This document shows positions 12,296 through 23,505 of a DNA stretch of 64,000 bases, one piece after another. The notes beneath the pieces are model-generated. The model was not told where the DNA came from. It saw nothing but the letters and a program-made list of their open reading frames with translations, and ran no database searches. Every line of letters starts with the position of its first letter. Position 1 is the first letter of the stretch. The DNA is from Holtermannia corniformis (lineage: Eukaryota > Basidiomycota > Tremellomycetes > Holtermanniales), in NCBI GenBank assembly GCA_001599935.1, contig BCIJ01000023.1, forward strand, positions 37,034 through 101,033, read 5' to 3'. The translations under genes were made by a program, and so were the position numbers.

Positions 12296-12994
12296 ATGCC
12301 GCCCGACTTTTCGTCGTCAACCTACTGGGCAACGCGCTTCCAAACCGAAAGCTCGTTCGAATGGCTCGCACCGAGCTCCGAGCTCGTCCCGATCGTGTGC
12401 AATCTGATCAAGCAGCAGCTGGCAGCGACGATCGACGAGTTCAACGTGCTGCATTTTGGTGCGGGCACGTCGAGCTTGGGCTGGGATCTGGTGCATGCTC
12501 TCAACGCCGATGCGGCCGAGATCGCACAGAAGGTGGGTAGGATCAATGTCGTTGATGCAGACTATGTCGAGGTGCCGGCGGTACCGAGAGACGAACCTGG
12601 CAAGTTGATGCGGTCGTCCAAGTCTGCGGCTGATCGATCAGCACAAAGCATAGCCCACCACTCGAGCGTGACATTCGACGTTCTCACCTCGTCGTTCCCA
12701 AGCCAGTCGTACCACTTGGTGCTCGACAAGTCGACCGCCGACGCCATCTCGTGCGGTCCACCCTGTTCGATCCCGACGCTCTGTCGCAACCTCGCACTCG
12801 GGACCGTCCAGGGCGGCATCTGGGTCTGCATCTCGTATTCTTCGACTCGGTTCGATGGGGAGACCAATGCATGGACGGTGAGGGAGAAGAGGGCGTTGAA
12901 GGTCGTTGGAGGAGAACGGGTCGGACAGCATGGCACGACGGTGTGGGAGCCGCAAGTCGTCGCCGTGTGGATGTATGTGCTCGAGAGGGTGTGA
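12296..12994 (+). CDS. Class I SAM-dependent methyltransferase (METTL13/CSKMT-like)
   Basis: A single-exon ORF of 232 residues starts MPPDFSSSTYWATRFQ. SAM-binding motif I is FNVLHFGAGTSSLGWDL, an acidic motif follows in VVDADY, and YHLVLDKSTADAISCG matches the strand-4 signature (LDKGT-D-A) of the METTL13, CSKMT and eEF1A-lysine methyltransferase group. WVCISYSS forms a late strand. The N-terminal YW...RF pattern is also typical of that group, so protein lysine methylation is the likeliest role. The specific target is unknown. The gene follows the monooxygenase by 80 bases and is convergent with the next gene (57 bases between stops). Confidence 0.82.
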   Translation: MPPDFSSSTYWATRFQTESSFEWLAPSSELVPIVCNLIKQQLAATIDEFNVLHFGAGTSSLGWDLVHALNADAAEIAQKVGRINVVDADYVEVPAVPRDEPGKLMRSSKSAADRSAQSIAHHSSVTFDVLTSSFPSQSYHLVLDKSTADAISCGPPCSIPTLCRNLALGTVQGGIWVCISYSSTRFDGETNAWTVREKRALKVVGGERVGQHGTTVWEPQVVAVWMYVLERV

Positions 12995-13051
12995 GGAGGG
13001 TATGTCAGTCGGCAACCGTCGCATGCTGACTCTTAGCTGCGCCGGCAGTCT

Positions 13052-15552
13052 TCAGCTGTAGCATCCTTCACCGTCGGCGTCGGCGCAACAACATGCATAG
13101 ATCTGATACTCAATGTCCACCCCTTGCGCACTCACGCACCCGACCCACTTCCAGCATTGCCAGCGTACGCTGCTGTCGTCGTCTCGGCCGGGTTCTCGCC
13201 GTTGAGGGTGAGAGCCCACTGTTGCGTCGGGTTCGGGAGCTCGGTAAGGGTCGCAATGACCGTCGCGGTCGGTACGGCTGTGGGCGTGAGCAGGCTGCAG
13301 GAGAATACGATGAGACGCACGAGGCTCGGTGTAGTTGCCTGGCTTTTGCGCGGCGGGGTAGATTGGGAACAGGGGTGACTGCCGTGTTGTGAGTGACGGC
13401 TGGCACGCAAGACTGCACGTACCTTGGCGTACACCTGGCCGTGAAGAGTGTTCATGAAGATGAGGGTAAAGCCCTCGCTATTGGGATCAGCACTGTTATG
13501 GGAAAGCTATTGGGCTCGCGGTGGATGGCCTTGCGAATTGCTGATCACGCTCATCAGACTTGCGCATGCCGACGTCGAGCAGCGACGTAGGAACGTACGA
13601 GCCAGAGCAGGATGCGCGCCGGCAGATTGTTGCCTGCCCACAAAGAGCGCTGAAGCCAACGGCTCGTCACTGGCACATGCAAAACTCGAAATAGGCGAGT
13701 GGCACCTATCTCCGACATAGCAGCTCTTGGATTGCCTCGAGGTAGCTCGACAAGCAAACAGATCTGCTGGCACATGCAGCAGCTCGTTCAATAATCTGCC
13801 AGCTAGCAATCAGCTGCGACTTTGAGACGATAAACCAGCTAACAATCTTCGCACGGCGCTACGCGGTGTACACACTGGTGTTAGGGCACGCGCAACGTAG
13901 GAGACACCGAGAGCCGCGCTGAGGCGAAACCCGCTCGTGACACTAGAGCATGCTATCGGACGTCGGTAATGACAGCTGTGCTTCCTCGCCGAGCTCAGTA
14001 CATGACCAGGACGAGGTAGAGTACCCAACTGCATGCGAGCGCGTTCCAACCGACTTTAGTTCAGCGCGTGATATGATCCGACCGGCATGATATATCCGTA
14101 CCCTGAACAATCAAGGTGACAAGACACACCTGTGCGCCCTGCATATGAACGCCTGAGACGGTCATACGATACATGATCAATACCTCGCACGATCGATGCT
14201 TCTTGGGTGCCGAGGCTCTGCAGTTGCGATAGCTATGGTCGGTCGAGACACGGTCCGAGCTCCTGAAGACCGCACCTCGCGCCGGATAAGACAGCGCAGC
14301 AGAAAACCAGTGTGCAGCTCGCAATCTTGCACGTCGGTTCCGCATAGCCACAGAGCACTGTGATGTGCCAAAAGTGCAGACGCAAACAGTCTGCGTCGTA
14401 AAACTTTCTCCAGCTGGGTACGCTGGACGTTTACGAGCGGCCAAACGGCTGTGCTGCAGCGGATTATGTGCGTTTCAATAGACGGGGCGTCCATGATCTA
14501 CACAACGTCCCGACAGGTTCAGCTGTGCAGCAACCGGAGACGTCCATCGGACGTGAGGGTGCTCGAAGCGACGTTCTCGAAAAGCGAGCGATGCAAACGT
14601 CTGCAAGAACGAGTCGTGCCTGCCGTTCTGACGACCGACACGACTTGCAAATCATAGATGCACTCGATTGACGTATACGCTCAAACTGCTGGTCACCCGT
14701 TGGACTCGGCCACTGATGATTGACCGAGGTAGGCAGACAGCAATGAAAGCAGGCGCGTATCGAGCGCAGGTGATGTCAGCCCGCCGGCTCAGTACACCCG
14801 ATCATAACAATCACACTACGACCAAAGCAAGAATGTTCATAGGACAGTGCAGTGCGCGATAGTCTCGTTGCCGGCTGGCCTCGTCTCCCCAGCTGCACAA
14901 TCTCGTCGCGAGCAAACGAGGCGTGGATACAGCTGCGTCCACCAATCAAGTCACGCGTTGAAGCCCATGATCACCGTCTGTTCCACAGTCTACTCAAGAC
15001 GTCGAGGTCCTGACAAGCCGGGAAGATGCACAAGCGATAATGTGGACTCGGCTTCTGTCTGGTGCAGACGTCGAGGCAAGCGTCGCGCCAGAACCGAAAC
15101 ATGGCCAACACTCGCATTCGAGCGCATCACAGGCCTTGCGAACCGCCAATCCCCGTGCCGACCCAAGACCAAACGACTCACCCGGTCGGCATGTTGTCTC
15201 CCAGATCGACCTCAATCTCTCCTCCCCACTGGCCCTTGTTCTCGCCCACGGTAATCTTCTCCATCGGGACACGCAGCGCGATCGGCAAAAAGCCCGTCAT
15301 GATCGTCCGGTTCTTGTTGTGCAGCTGAATGTCAAACACTTGGATCCCGGTGCCGCCGCCCGTCTTCCACAGCAGGTAGTTCTTCTCGCCAATGACCCAG
15401 GGGTAGTTGATGGATGGTTGGAGGATCGGCCAGTAGATTGAAGAGACCGAAGCTGAACGGTCAGCATCACCACAGGTCGAGATGGGACAGGACGAACCCG
15501 AGATGAACGGAAGGAACGGGAGCGCGAGGCTCAGCACCGAACCGAGCTTCAT
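13052..15552 (-). CDS. Secreted Kre9/Knh-like Ser/Thr-rich cell wall protein
   Basis: Exons on the minus strand are 15182-15552, 13423-13492, 13321-13378, 13136-13277 and 13052-13055. They sum to 645 bases and encode 214 residues. The product starts MKLGSVLSLALPFLPFISG (signal peptide). It continues with a Knh-type domain: SINYPWVIGEKNYLLWKT, then FTLIFMNTLHGQVYAKSPLFPIYP after the giant intron. A Thr/Pro/Gly-rich tail (TATVIATLTELP ... AGSGSGA) ends the protein. Such proteins occur at the fungal wall and in beta-1,6-glucan assembly. I see no clear GPI-anchor signal. Intron 1 is 1,689 bases and the others are about 43-80. The stop codon is assembled across the last splice junction (GC|C TGA). 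Confidence 0.82.
13493..15181 (-). other. Giant first intron of the Knh-like gene
   Basis: The intron is 1,689 bases, with donor gtgagtcg and an acceptor reading cccataacag on the minus strand. Joining across it gives NMPTG|ADPNSEG in frame. No known coding sequence was found inside on either strand. Confidence 0.78.
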
Positions 15553-16017
15553 GGCGTCCTAGGCGATATCAGGCTCGTTCGGTAGCTATCGTCTCTCTGG
15601 TCGTCCTCGTGTCGTCAGAATGTCGTCCGGTCGCGGTGGTGGGAGTGAGAATGGGCGTTGAAGATGTCCAAGAGCGAAGGAGCACAGCACAAACACGGCT
15701 TCGGCGTTTCGGCGTTTGGATCGCGGGGTTAACGAGTCGACTGTGGCGAGTGGCTGTACACCATGGTCGGCTGCAGCGAGCGAAGAACAGTATGTACCAC
15801 GAGGAGTGTGCAATCAGGAGGTTCACTGTTCACCATCTGGTCGATCAGTCTTATCAACCTCTATCAGGAAAACCGGCGGACAATGGGCGCCTTCCCTTGG
15901 AAGCGCCGTGTGGCAGAATCGGCCTCCTTTGTCATCGCCGCCTGATGTGCATCAGCCAACGCGTATAAGAAANCTATCAACTCCTGAGCGTCTGCATCAT
16001 CCTCTCGTGAAGACACA
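15553..16017. promoter_or_regulatory. Divergent upstream region
   Basis: It separates the Knh-like gene (-) from a small ORF (+) and should carry the Knh-like promoter. No recognised motif was seen. Position 15973 is an ambiguous base. Confidence 0.4.
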
Positions 16018-16248
16018 ATGTCGGTAGACTACCAGTCCCTCGCAAGCGCGCTCGATCAAGCGCACCAGCTCGCCGAAGCGCAACAACGCGCGGCACTCGC
16101 CAACCCGCCAGAGACGCACATGACGGCTGTTCAAGACAAAGAGCCGCAGGGTGCAGTAAGCAACGACGCGGTGGATCACTGGATGGCGCAGCAAGAGGTC
16201 ATGATCATTTCGTGGCCGGCACATTTGGCCGCGACGGTGTTTCTGTAG
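16018..16248 (+). CDS. Hypothetical 76-residue protein
   Basis: An intronless ORF starts MSVDYQSLASALDQAHQLAE in a good initiation context (acacaATG) and ends with TAG. The first half is predicted helical and Gln/Ala-rich. There is no signal peptide, membrane segment or family I recognise. It is convergent with the orphan gene that follows. It could be real or a chance ORF, and expression data would decide. Confidence 0.45.
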   Translation: MSVDYQSLASALDQAHQLAEAQQRAALANPPETHMTAVQDKEPQGAVSNDAVDHWMAQQEVMIISWPAHLAATVFL

Positions 16249-16371
16249 ATGCATGCATCCATCACCCTGCACTGCGACGACTGCCTTGCTAACGTTTCAC
16301 TGCCAAGCGTACGGGGTAGCGCGTGTCAATCAGAAAGATCGGACCAAGAGCTCAAGCAGCATACATACATC

Positions 16372-17909
16372 TCACGCAACCGACGGCATCGCCTTGCCCA
16401 CCGGCACTGGCGCTACCCCCGCCCGATCCATCTTGCGCCTCACCTTGCGCAGCTTGGCTTCGACGTCGCGCCCAAACTCGCGATAAGGCATCTTGATCCA
16501 CGACAGCCCGTCGGCGTGGCGGATCGCGCGCAGCTCGTCCCCGATCGCGGTCGGGTACGCGGCGTATGGCATCTGTAGCCAGGATAGCCCGTCGTCGGAT
16601 TTGACCCCTACAGGTGCGGCGGGCTTCTTTGGCAGGTGCGAGGGCGGAACTGGTGCCGAGCGCTCTGGCGGGGATGCTTGGAGGTCTTTGAGGAAATCAA
16701 CATTGACGTCCGACGTCGACGACGCGTTGCTGGCGGGCTTGGCGGGACGAGAGTGCGAGCGCCCACGGACCGACTTTGCCGGGTGCGACGCAGCCGACTG
16801 CCTGCGCGACCGGTGCGAGTGCTTTGACGAGATTGCCGACTTGCGCGCATCTGCAGGCTCTGGAAAGTTGACGAGCGCAAACCTAGCCGGGATCTCGACG
16901 TTGACCTGCTTGGGGATCAGCCGGCCCAGCAGCTGCGCGACATTCTTCTCGATCGGGCCGTATGGCAGCTCGCGCAAAACGGGATGATGCTTGAGCGCAT
17001 AGTCGAGGTTTTGCGGGCCGACGATGCGCTTCTTGAGTTGCGGGCCGTGAGGGCCAAACGGTGATTTGCTGGCCGCACCACCCATGTGCCTGCGCATCTC
17101 CATCTCAAACATAAACGTCCACGAATCTTCCAGCCCGGCCGGGATCTGCTTGAGCATCTTGCGCGCCTGCTCAAAGTCGCGCACTTGCTGCTTGGTCAGT
17201 GGGCCAAACTTGACGGGCCGGACCCAGAGGTGGAGCGCGGCCAGGCGCTTGACGTCGTCAGCTTCACACTCGGCGCGCGTCTTGGGACCGCTGAGCGTCT
17301 TGCTGACGATTGGCGTCACGACCGACGGGAAGCGGTCGAGTGATTCTTGAGCGCGGCGGACGCCATCGGCCTCGTCCTCGAGCGCTTCAATCATCTCGGT
17401 ATAGTTGCGGTAGCACGACCACCCGCGGCGATAGTCGGCGCGTTCCTTCTTCATCCGGATGATGGTCGACTCGAGCGCGAGCAGATGGGTCGCGCGAAGC
17501 AGGGCGATCGGGCATGCAGGCAGCTGGTGAGCAGGCGGGCTTTCACTCTTGGGTGTGGTAATCGTCTCGTTCTTCGTCTCGGCTTCTGCGACCGCCACCT
17601 CGGTCGGCGGCGTCACAACCACTTGGACCTTGTCTGGCGCGATGAGCAGTGACGCCGCTCGGGGCGGCTTTTGCGTCTTGTGCGACTTTTGCGAGAGTAG
17701 ATCGACAGTCATTGAAACGTATACAGCGGAAGAGCTTGTACTTGACACGGTTGGCGTCGGTCCAAACAGCCGACGGAAGAGGTATATGGTGGGCGATGCG
17801 GCGACGACACGCCCAAGGCTTAAGTGGCTTCGAATGGAATCGCAGCGTCGCACGTCTCCTTTCAACGCCCGACTCACCTTTGAACCCCGTCTCCGCCTAA
17901 CCCTGCCAT
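16372..17909 (-). CDS. Uncharacterised 466-residue protein with internal motif repeat
   Basis: My model has a 32-base first exon (17878-17909, MAGLGGDGVQ), a 137-base intron and a second exon 17740-16372, summing to 467 codons. An alternative start is the ATG at 17712 (MTVDLLSQ). The middle is helical and basic (for example ALLRATHLLALESTIIRMKK). A Ser/Arg-rich disordered stretch follows. Two copies of a short motif end the protein: DGLSWLQMPYAAYPTAIGDEL and DGLSWIKMPYREFGRDVEAKL, separated by only a few residues. I do not recognise the family. There are no membrane segments, and a soluble, possibly nuclear, location would fit the basic composition. The gene lies 82 bases downstream of the TBL1-like gene's stop on the same strand. 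Confidence 0.75.
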
Positions 17910-17991
17910 GGCGTCCTTTCTCACGTCAAGGGATGTGTTGCGAGGGACTTGGCACAACGGCGCATGCGTTGCATCGCTCGATACCTTACAT

Positions 17992-20900
17992 TCACTCCTT
18001 GCGGCCGACATCGCCAACGTAGATTGTCCGCAGCGTCTTGTCCGCCACCGCCACGGCCAGTTGCTGCCCGTCCTCTCGCCAAGACAGGTGGTTCTGCTCG
18101 TCAGCAGTGCTGGGATGACACGACTTACGATCGCCACATCGCCTGCTTGATATTGCTTGACCTCGGTACCGGTCTGAGATGTCAGCGTTGGCAGCGGCAG
18201 GACTACCCACCTCGACGTCCCAGATCACGACCCGGCCGTCCCAGCCGCCGGTCGCGAGCTTGCCCAGCCCTCCGCAGAGTCCCCGCGGGCTAAACGCCAT
18301 GGCCGACACGCTCTCCTCGTGGGCTTGCAGCACATGCAAGCACTCGCCGGTGGCTGCATCGTACAGCCGAGCGGTCGCGTCGTAGGAAGCACTGAGGTCA
18401 GCCAGGTCAACGATCACCAACTCACGTTGCAACAATCATCCGGCCGTTGTCGAGCGCCGCGTTTGGACTCCACTCGACCAGAGTGACCCCTTTGGTGTGC
18501 CCGCGCAAAACGTGTTTGCAGTGCCGCGCCGTCTTGCCGTTCGCCACGCCCACCTCCTCCTTGACCGGGGACGGCTCGCGCTCGGAAAAGCTCCAGATGC
18601 GAGCGGTGCCGTCGTCGGATGCCGAAGCGAGCAGGCGTGTGCCCGACTTGGCGCCAGGGGGTGACCACCGGATGTGAAAGACCTCGTCGGTGTGTCCTTT
18701 GAACGAGCGGATCGGCGTGGTCGACTGGGTGCGGTGCACATAGATGGTCGAGTCTTCAGACGATGACGCAAACGTCTCGTTGTCGAGCCAGTCGACGTCG
18801 TGCACTTGTTCTGCCAGTCAGCGCCGTCACGCTAGAGCAACTCACGGGAATGGCTCGTATACAGCATGCGGTTCTTGGCATTGTTCAGCTCGGCGGCGAG
18901 CTCCCACAAGCACACGGTCGCATCGTTGGACGCCGTGATCAGATGGCTCCCACTCTCGTTCCACTTGAGCACGTTGATCGGACCGGAATGCAGCGTGAGG
19001 GCGATTTCGAGCTCGCCAGAGGACATGAACACGCGCGCGACGTGGTCGAGCGAGGCTGGGCGTCAGCCGTGTCAACCATCGGCCCACTCACAAGTCGCCA
19101 GCATCATGCCGTCTGGGTGCCATGAGATTGCCGTCACGTCTTTGCTCCCCTTCTCCACCGGCACATGCTTCATGACGATCGGCGACTCTTTGAGCTGCAT
19201 CGCGTTGCTTGCGGACGGCGGGTCGAATTCCCAGATGCGGGCGGAAGCGTCGGCGCCGCCTGTAGCCAGCATGTCGGTGTTCTTGGGGTTCCACGCCGTG
19301 CACAGCACCTGAGGGTCAGCATCGTCCAGTCGACCCAAACCCACCTGTCCCGAGTGCTCCCGCCAGATGCCAACACCCTTCTCTGCCGCCTCCTTGCGCT
19401 CCTTTTTCACCTCGAGCAGCGCCTTGCCTTTGGCCGCCTTCTTTGCCGAAGCGACCGTCACGTCCGACGCGGCAGAAGCTTTGCGCGATGCACTCGCTTC
19501 CGACGCAGTCGGCAAGCCCTTGCCGACCTTTTCCTTGCTGCTCTCCCTCTCTCGATCCTTGCGCTTGCCGTCTTTGTCGACCCGATCCGCCTCAAGCTTG
19601 CGCTTCTTCTTTGGCGCATCGCTCGCCGAGTCCTTTTCTCGCTCGCGATCGCTCGACTTGGGCTTGGCCGACTTGTCGCTGGCAGGCTGGGGTGATGTCG
19701 CCTTGCTTGCAGGCGCCTTTGGCTTTGCCTTTGCTGACCCATCGTCTGCTTTGCCTTCGGTTGACGCCGAGGTGGGCTTGTCGGGTGAAGGTAGCACTGT
19801 CGGCCGTGGCCTCTTCTTTGTCGCCGGTGGCGCTGGTTCGGCGTCTGCCATCTCGACATCGCCAGTGTCCTCGGTCAAAGCCTTGCCCCTGCCTTTCGGC
19901 GTTCCATTCACGCTCGTGCTTGCGCTAGCGTCGGTAGCCATCTCTTTGCCTTTGCCTTTGCGCGACCCATTGGTCAGTGGGGTCGTAGCGGCAAACCGAG
20001 TCGTCGATGGACCGGCGGTAGGAGGCTCGAAGATGGCGGATCGTCTAGAAGGAGCAGCATCGTCGTCAAGAAACGAGGGTGATAGAAAGGCGCTGGTAGG
20101 CTGAGAAGGGCCGGCGGAGCACCGATGCCGTTGCAGCAGGTTGACCGAGCCTGAGCACGGGATCGTTTCCTGCCGAGTCAGCCTCATCCGGTGGTCCGCG
20201 CACCACTCACGCCATGGTCGCCGATATGCCGCTCGGCCTCGGTCCACAGCAACGCCTTTTGCATATTGCGGATCAGCTCGCCTCGTGGGATCAAGCCCTC
20301 GTAGCCAAGCTTGTTTGGCTTGTCTGGCGATTCTCGCAGGTGCGCGTACGCGTCCGAGTCGAGCTGGGCTTCATTTCGAAAGGTGTAGGCGGTGTGAGGA
20401 AAGGGCGACTCGAGTAGGTACTGCAAAGGGTGAGTACGGTCCGGGATTGGGAAGTGATTGGTAAGATACAGCGCACTATTCTGCGAGGTCATGATCACAG
20501 ACTTCCGACCGTATCAACGCTACCAAGCGCAAGCACGCAGCAGTCAAGTACAGCTGCGCATAGCCGTTTGCGTTGCGCTCGACACCGACCATGTACGATC
20601 GCAAGCCTCTGCTGCTCGCGGCAGCAAGCAGTACACTAGCCGCGAAGTAGCAAGGTCGATGCTTAGGAAGAGACGGCAGATCGCCCGTGCGTTGAAGATC
20701 ACACAGCATCAAACGTACGCGTTCCTCCGGCTGCAGCGCGGACAGTTCGCCAAGTCATCAGCTGAGCGGTCGACTCGGCTGATTCCGCAATGCAACCGAG
20801 CGTCGACCCAACGGTAGACTTTGAAAGGACTGCATCTGATGGTTGATAGCGTCCTAGTGTGTCTGCAAAGCTGAGTAGCTCATGGCCATACGTCTCGGTG

Positions 20901-23179
20901 TTTGAGACGTAGTCCACAAGGTAGATCCAGCTGATCATCGAGCGACGGGACGCACCCCAATGTAACGACTGACAGGCTCGAGCGTCGAACGCCAGACCCA
21001 TCCCAGAGGCCTAGCTTCGATCATATTGCAGCTGTCCGTGTCCGTACACAGACGTACAGTAGAGCCAAGCTGGAAACATGCTACAGACTCCGGGCGCAGA
21101 CTATCGTAGACGTTTTAGTCTGTCTGGGTTCGCAGGTGTCGATGGCAGCGATCTATACTCAGCTAAACAGAGTCGGAGCATGGGCGATGCGCTTCGTTGC
21201 AGCCCATTCTAACAGCCAAGTCTCCGTCACGAAATCTATCGGCCGGACAGCAGAGCTGAGCGTCGGAGGCTGGCATTTGCGAACCGAGTGTCGTACAGCC
21301 ACCTTAACTGCATTATTCGAGCACAAGAGTGCTCGCTGGTAGACAGTCAATGACCGGCTGTCGACTCATCTCGGCTCGCGATAACGCATGACTGCGAACC
21401 AGGGCCGAAGTGATCACACAGTCGTATCAGAACCATGGTACCTCGGGGGGAACTGATGTCGGACCGCGCCGTGTGTACTCGTCCATGGATCGCCGCTCCG
21501 ACCATAGCACCCATGTACTGCTTCGCGGCTTGTACGGTATGTGGCAGCTCATCAGAGCTAACCGTACCGGGCAAAACGCGACATAGGTTTGTCATATCAC
21601 ACGACAAGTCGGGGACACGTAGACGCACATTGAATCACCTGGCTTTCCCAGCTCTCGAGAAGCTGTGTGATCACATAGGTCAGGTGGATACGCATGCGCG
21701 CACAGTGTCCCGTCATAACGGTTTCCGGAGACTGTCAAGTGTTGCACTCAATCACACGATCGCTCCTACACATGGCAGCCCAAGGAGCTGGACAAGTGCA
21801 GTTGTAGTTCATACGCGCCAGGCGAGTAGCGACGTCTTCATACGGTTTCTCCCGTGCCACCGGCTGGCTCTGGCAGCTAGCTGTAGTGTTGAGGCTGTAT
21901 GCTATGACGCGCTCGTCGCGCAGCACAAGGAGACCACAGACGTCGGTCCTATTGTAGCCGAGTCTACGGCTGAGTGCGACGTAAAGTCGTGTGGTCACCC
22001 CGGTTGTATGCTTGGCAAGACCGGTAAGACCATTCCAGCTTGCCGAAATAGCTTGGATCAGCTACAAGCAAGCGGGAGTGTATGGTCATTGAATGGTCGT
22101 TACAGCCTGCCAGCCGCGGGCGAGATCATGCTACGAACGCCAGCCTCTGATCTAACGAGCAGCTGGTCTCTGTGCGAGCCGCCTGATCCGTGCAGCGAGC
22201 CCGAGGAAGGTCTCGGGCTTCACTGCAATAGGCGGACATTCACTACTCGCCAAGTAATGTACGCACACGACTTGTTCCTGCGTCTGGCTGACGACAAATC
22301 GACCCGCCCGCTTGCGACACTCTCCACTGAGGCGGATGAACGCCTCTGACGGCGTCGAAGAGCGTGCGGGTAATGACTCGGTCAGAGATAGCGGCACCGA
22401 GCCCCATACCAGCAAGTCACCCAAGCGCGCTGTCGAAGAGTTCCTGAGACCAAGTCCAAAGGATCTCGACATGCCAGTCGGCGAACAGCCGTCTAGAGAG
22501 CTGAGATGTAGCGTAGACGAGCGGGTGAGCGGTTGCACTCTGCCTGCCCACCACCACGAACAACGCAGCTCGTAGCATCGACGCATCCTACACTCACTGC
22601 GCCGGAAGGGTACATCCAATGACACCTGCATAGCTCGCATCGTTCGTGTTGCACTGCCAGCGTACCACATCGATCGTGAACAGTCGCATGCAGACGAGCA
22701 GAGTCAATGCAGCTCAACGCAGGTCCTGGACCTTGTACTGATGATCACTTGCTCGTCACGGAACGACGGATCATTGAGCAAACCCGCTATCGGCAACACT
22801 GATGCGCCGTGATCCTTGACGCCAGCACGAACACGGCGTCCATACCAGCAAGACTTGGAAGCACGGCATGCAGACGATGACCAAGCCAACAGCTGCGTCT
22901 CTCTTCCGGTCTACGCAGCAGTCGACCCTCATCGGACACCCATGGCAATGTTGGCTCATGTCGACCGACCGCGCACAACCGTGGTGACAAGAGAACAGCT
23001 CCTGATGCAGCTCCACCTTGCCATCCCCCTCACACCACCGACATCCCCATCCACCCAACCGCACTCACACAGTAGATCAACACATTGATCTCCTCGCTCG
23101 TGACCGGTCCCACCGTCGCGCCCGACGGTCGCAACTGCGGCTCGTCGTCTTCCTGCGGTTGCTGCTGCGGTTTCGCCAT
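17992..23179 (-). CDS. TBL1/Sif2-like corepressor: LisH domain plus WD40 repeats
   Basis: There are nine exons, about 760 residues. Exon 1 (23069-23179) starts MAKPQQQPQEDDE and ends PVTSEEINVLIYC. Exon 2 begins YLLESPFPHTAYTFRNEAQL. Joined, they make a classical LisH motif, followed by LIRNMQKALLWTEAE. Exon 3 carries a long Lys/Ser/Ala-rich charged linker (about residues 110-370) with likely nuclear localisation signals such as KKRPRP and PKKKRK. The later exons encode the WD40 propeller (for example DMLATGGADASARIWEFD, GSHLITASNDATVCLWEL, LASASDDGTARIWSF, KLATGGWDGRVVIWDVE). TBL1/Sif2 proteins scaffold SMRT/Set3-type histone deacetylase complexes. Intron 1 is about 2.65 kb; the others are 30-45 bases, one of them in frame (about 19309-19344). 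Exon edges may be off by one base. Confidence 0.92.
20422..23068 (-). other. Giant first intron of the TBL1-like gene
   Basis: About 2,647 bases, with donor gtgagtgcgg and acceptor ccctttgcag on the minus strand. It divides the LisH motif. Several chance ORFs lie inside; none resembles a known protein. Confidence 0.82.
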
Positions 23180-23505
23180 CCCTGCACGCTCTTGGACGCA
23201 GTCTAGACGACTGTTTGCTATGCGATCCAGTGCGGGATGCGGTTTGCTGCTGATCTGCGTGTTTTTGCTAAAGATGGATGCCAAACCCTCTCTCGGCGTT
23301 ATCTCAAAACGCCGGCGGTGTTAATCCGCCGTAACCCCCCTCCCGGTTCCGCCCCTGTGCTCTTGCTGCCCCGTCGCCTGTCCTCCTGTTCGACCGCGTC
23401 TTTCTCCCCCATCGCCACGTCTCGACGCGTATCGCCAGCATCCAGTGTGAGCGCCAGTCCGCTAGCTGTCGATCGATACCCATATGACCCTACTGACCAA
23501 CCCAG
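23180..23505. promoter_or_regulatory. Bidirectional promoter of TBL1-like and TMEM115-like genes
   Basis: About 326 bases between two divergent ATGs. Next to the plus-strand ATG, the sequence tactgaccaacccag is a perfect local acceptor, with a tgtgagcg donor about 60 bases upstream. The TMEM115-like mRNA may therefore have a 5'-UTR intron that ends exactly at its start codon. Confidence 0.55.

Noticed and set aside
21435..22349. 304-codon plus-strand ORF inside the TBL1-like first intron
   Set aside because: No recognisable domain, many rare Cys/His/Trp clusters typical of chance frames; the intron is fixed by the split LisH motif on the other strand.
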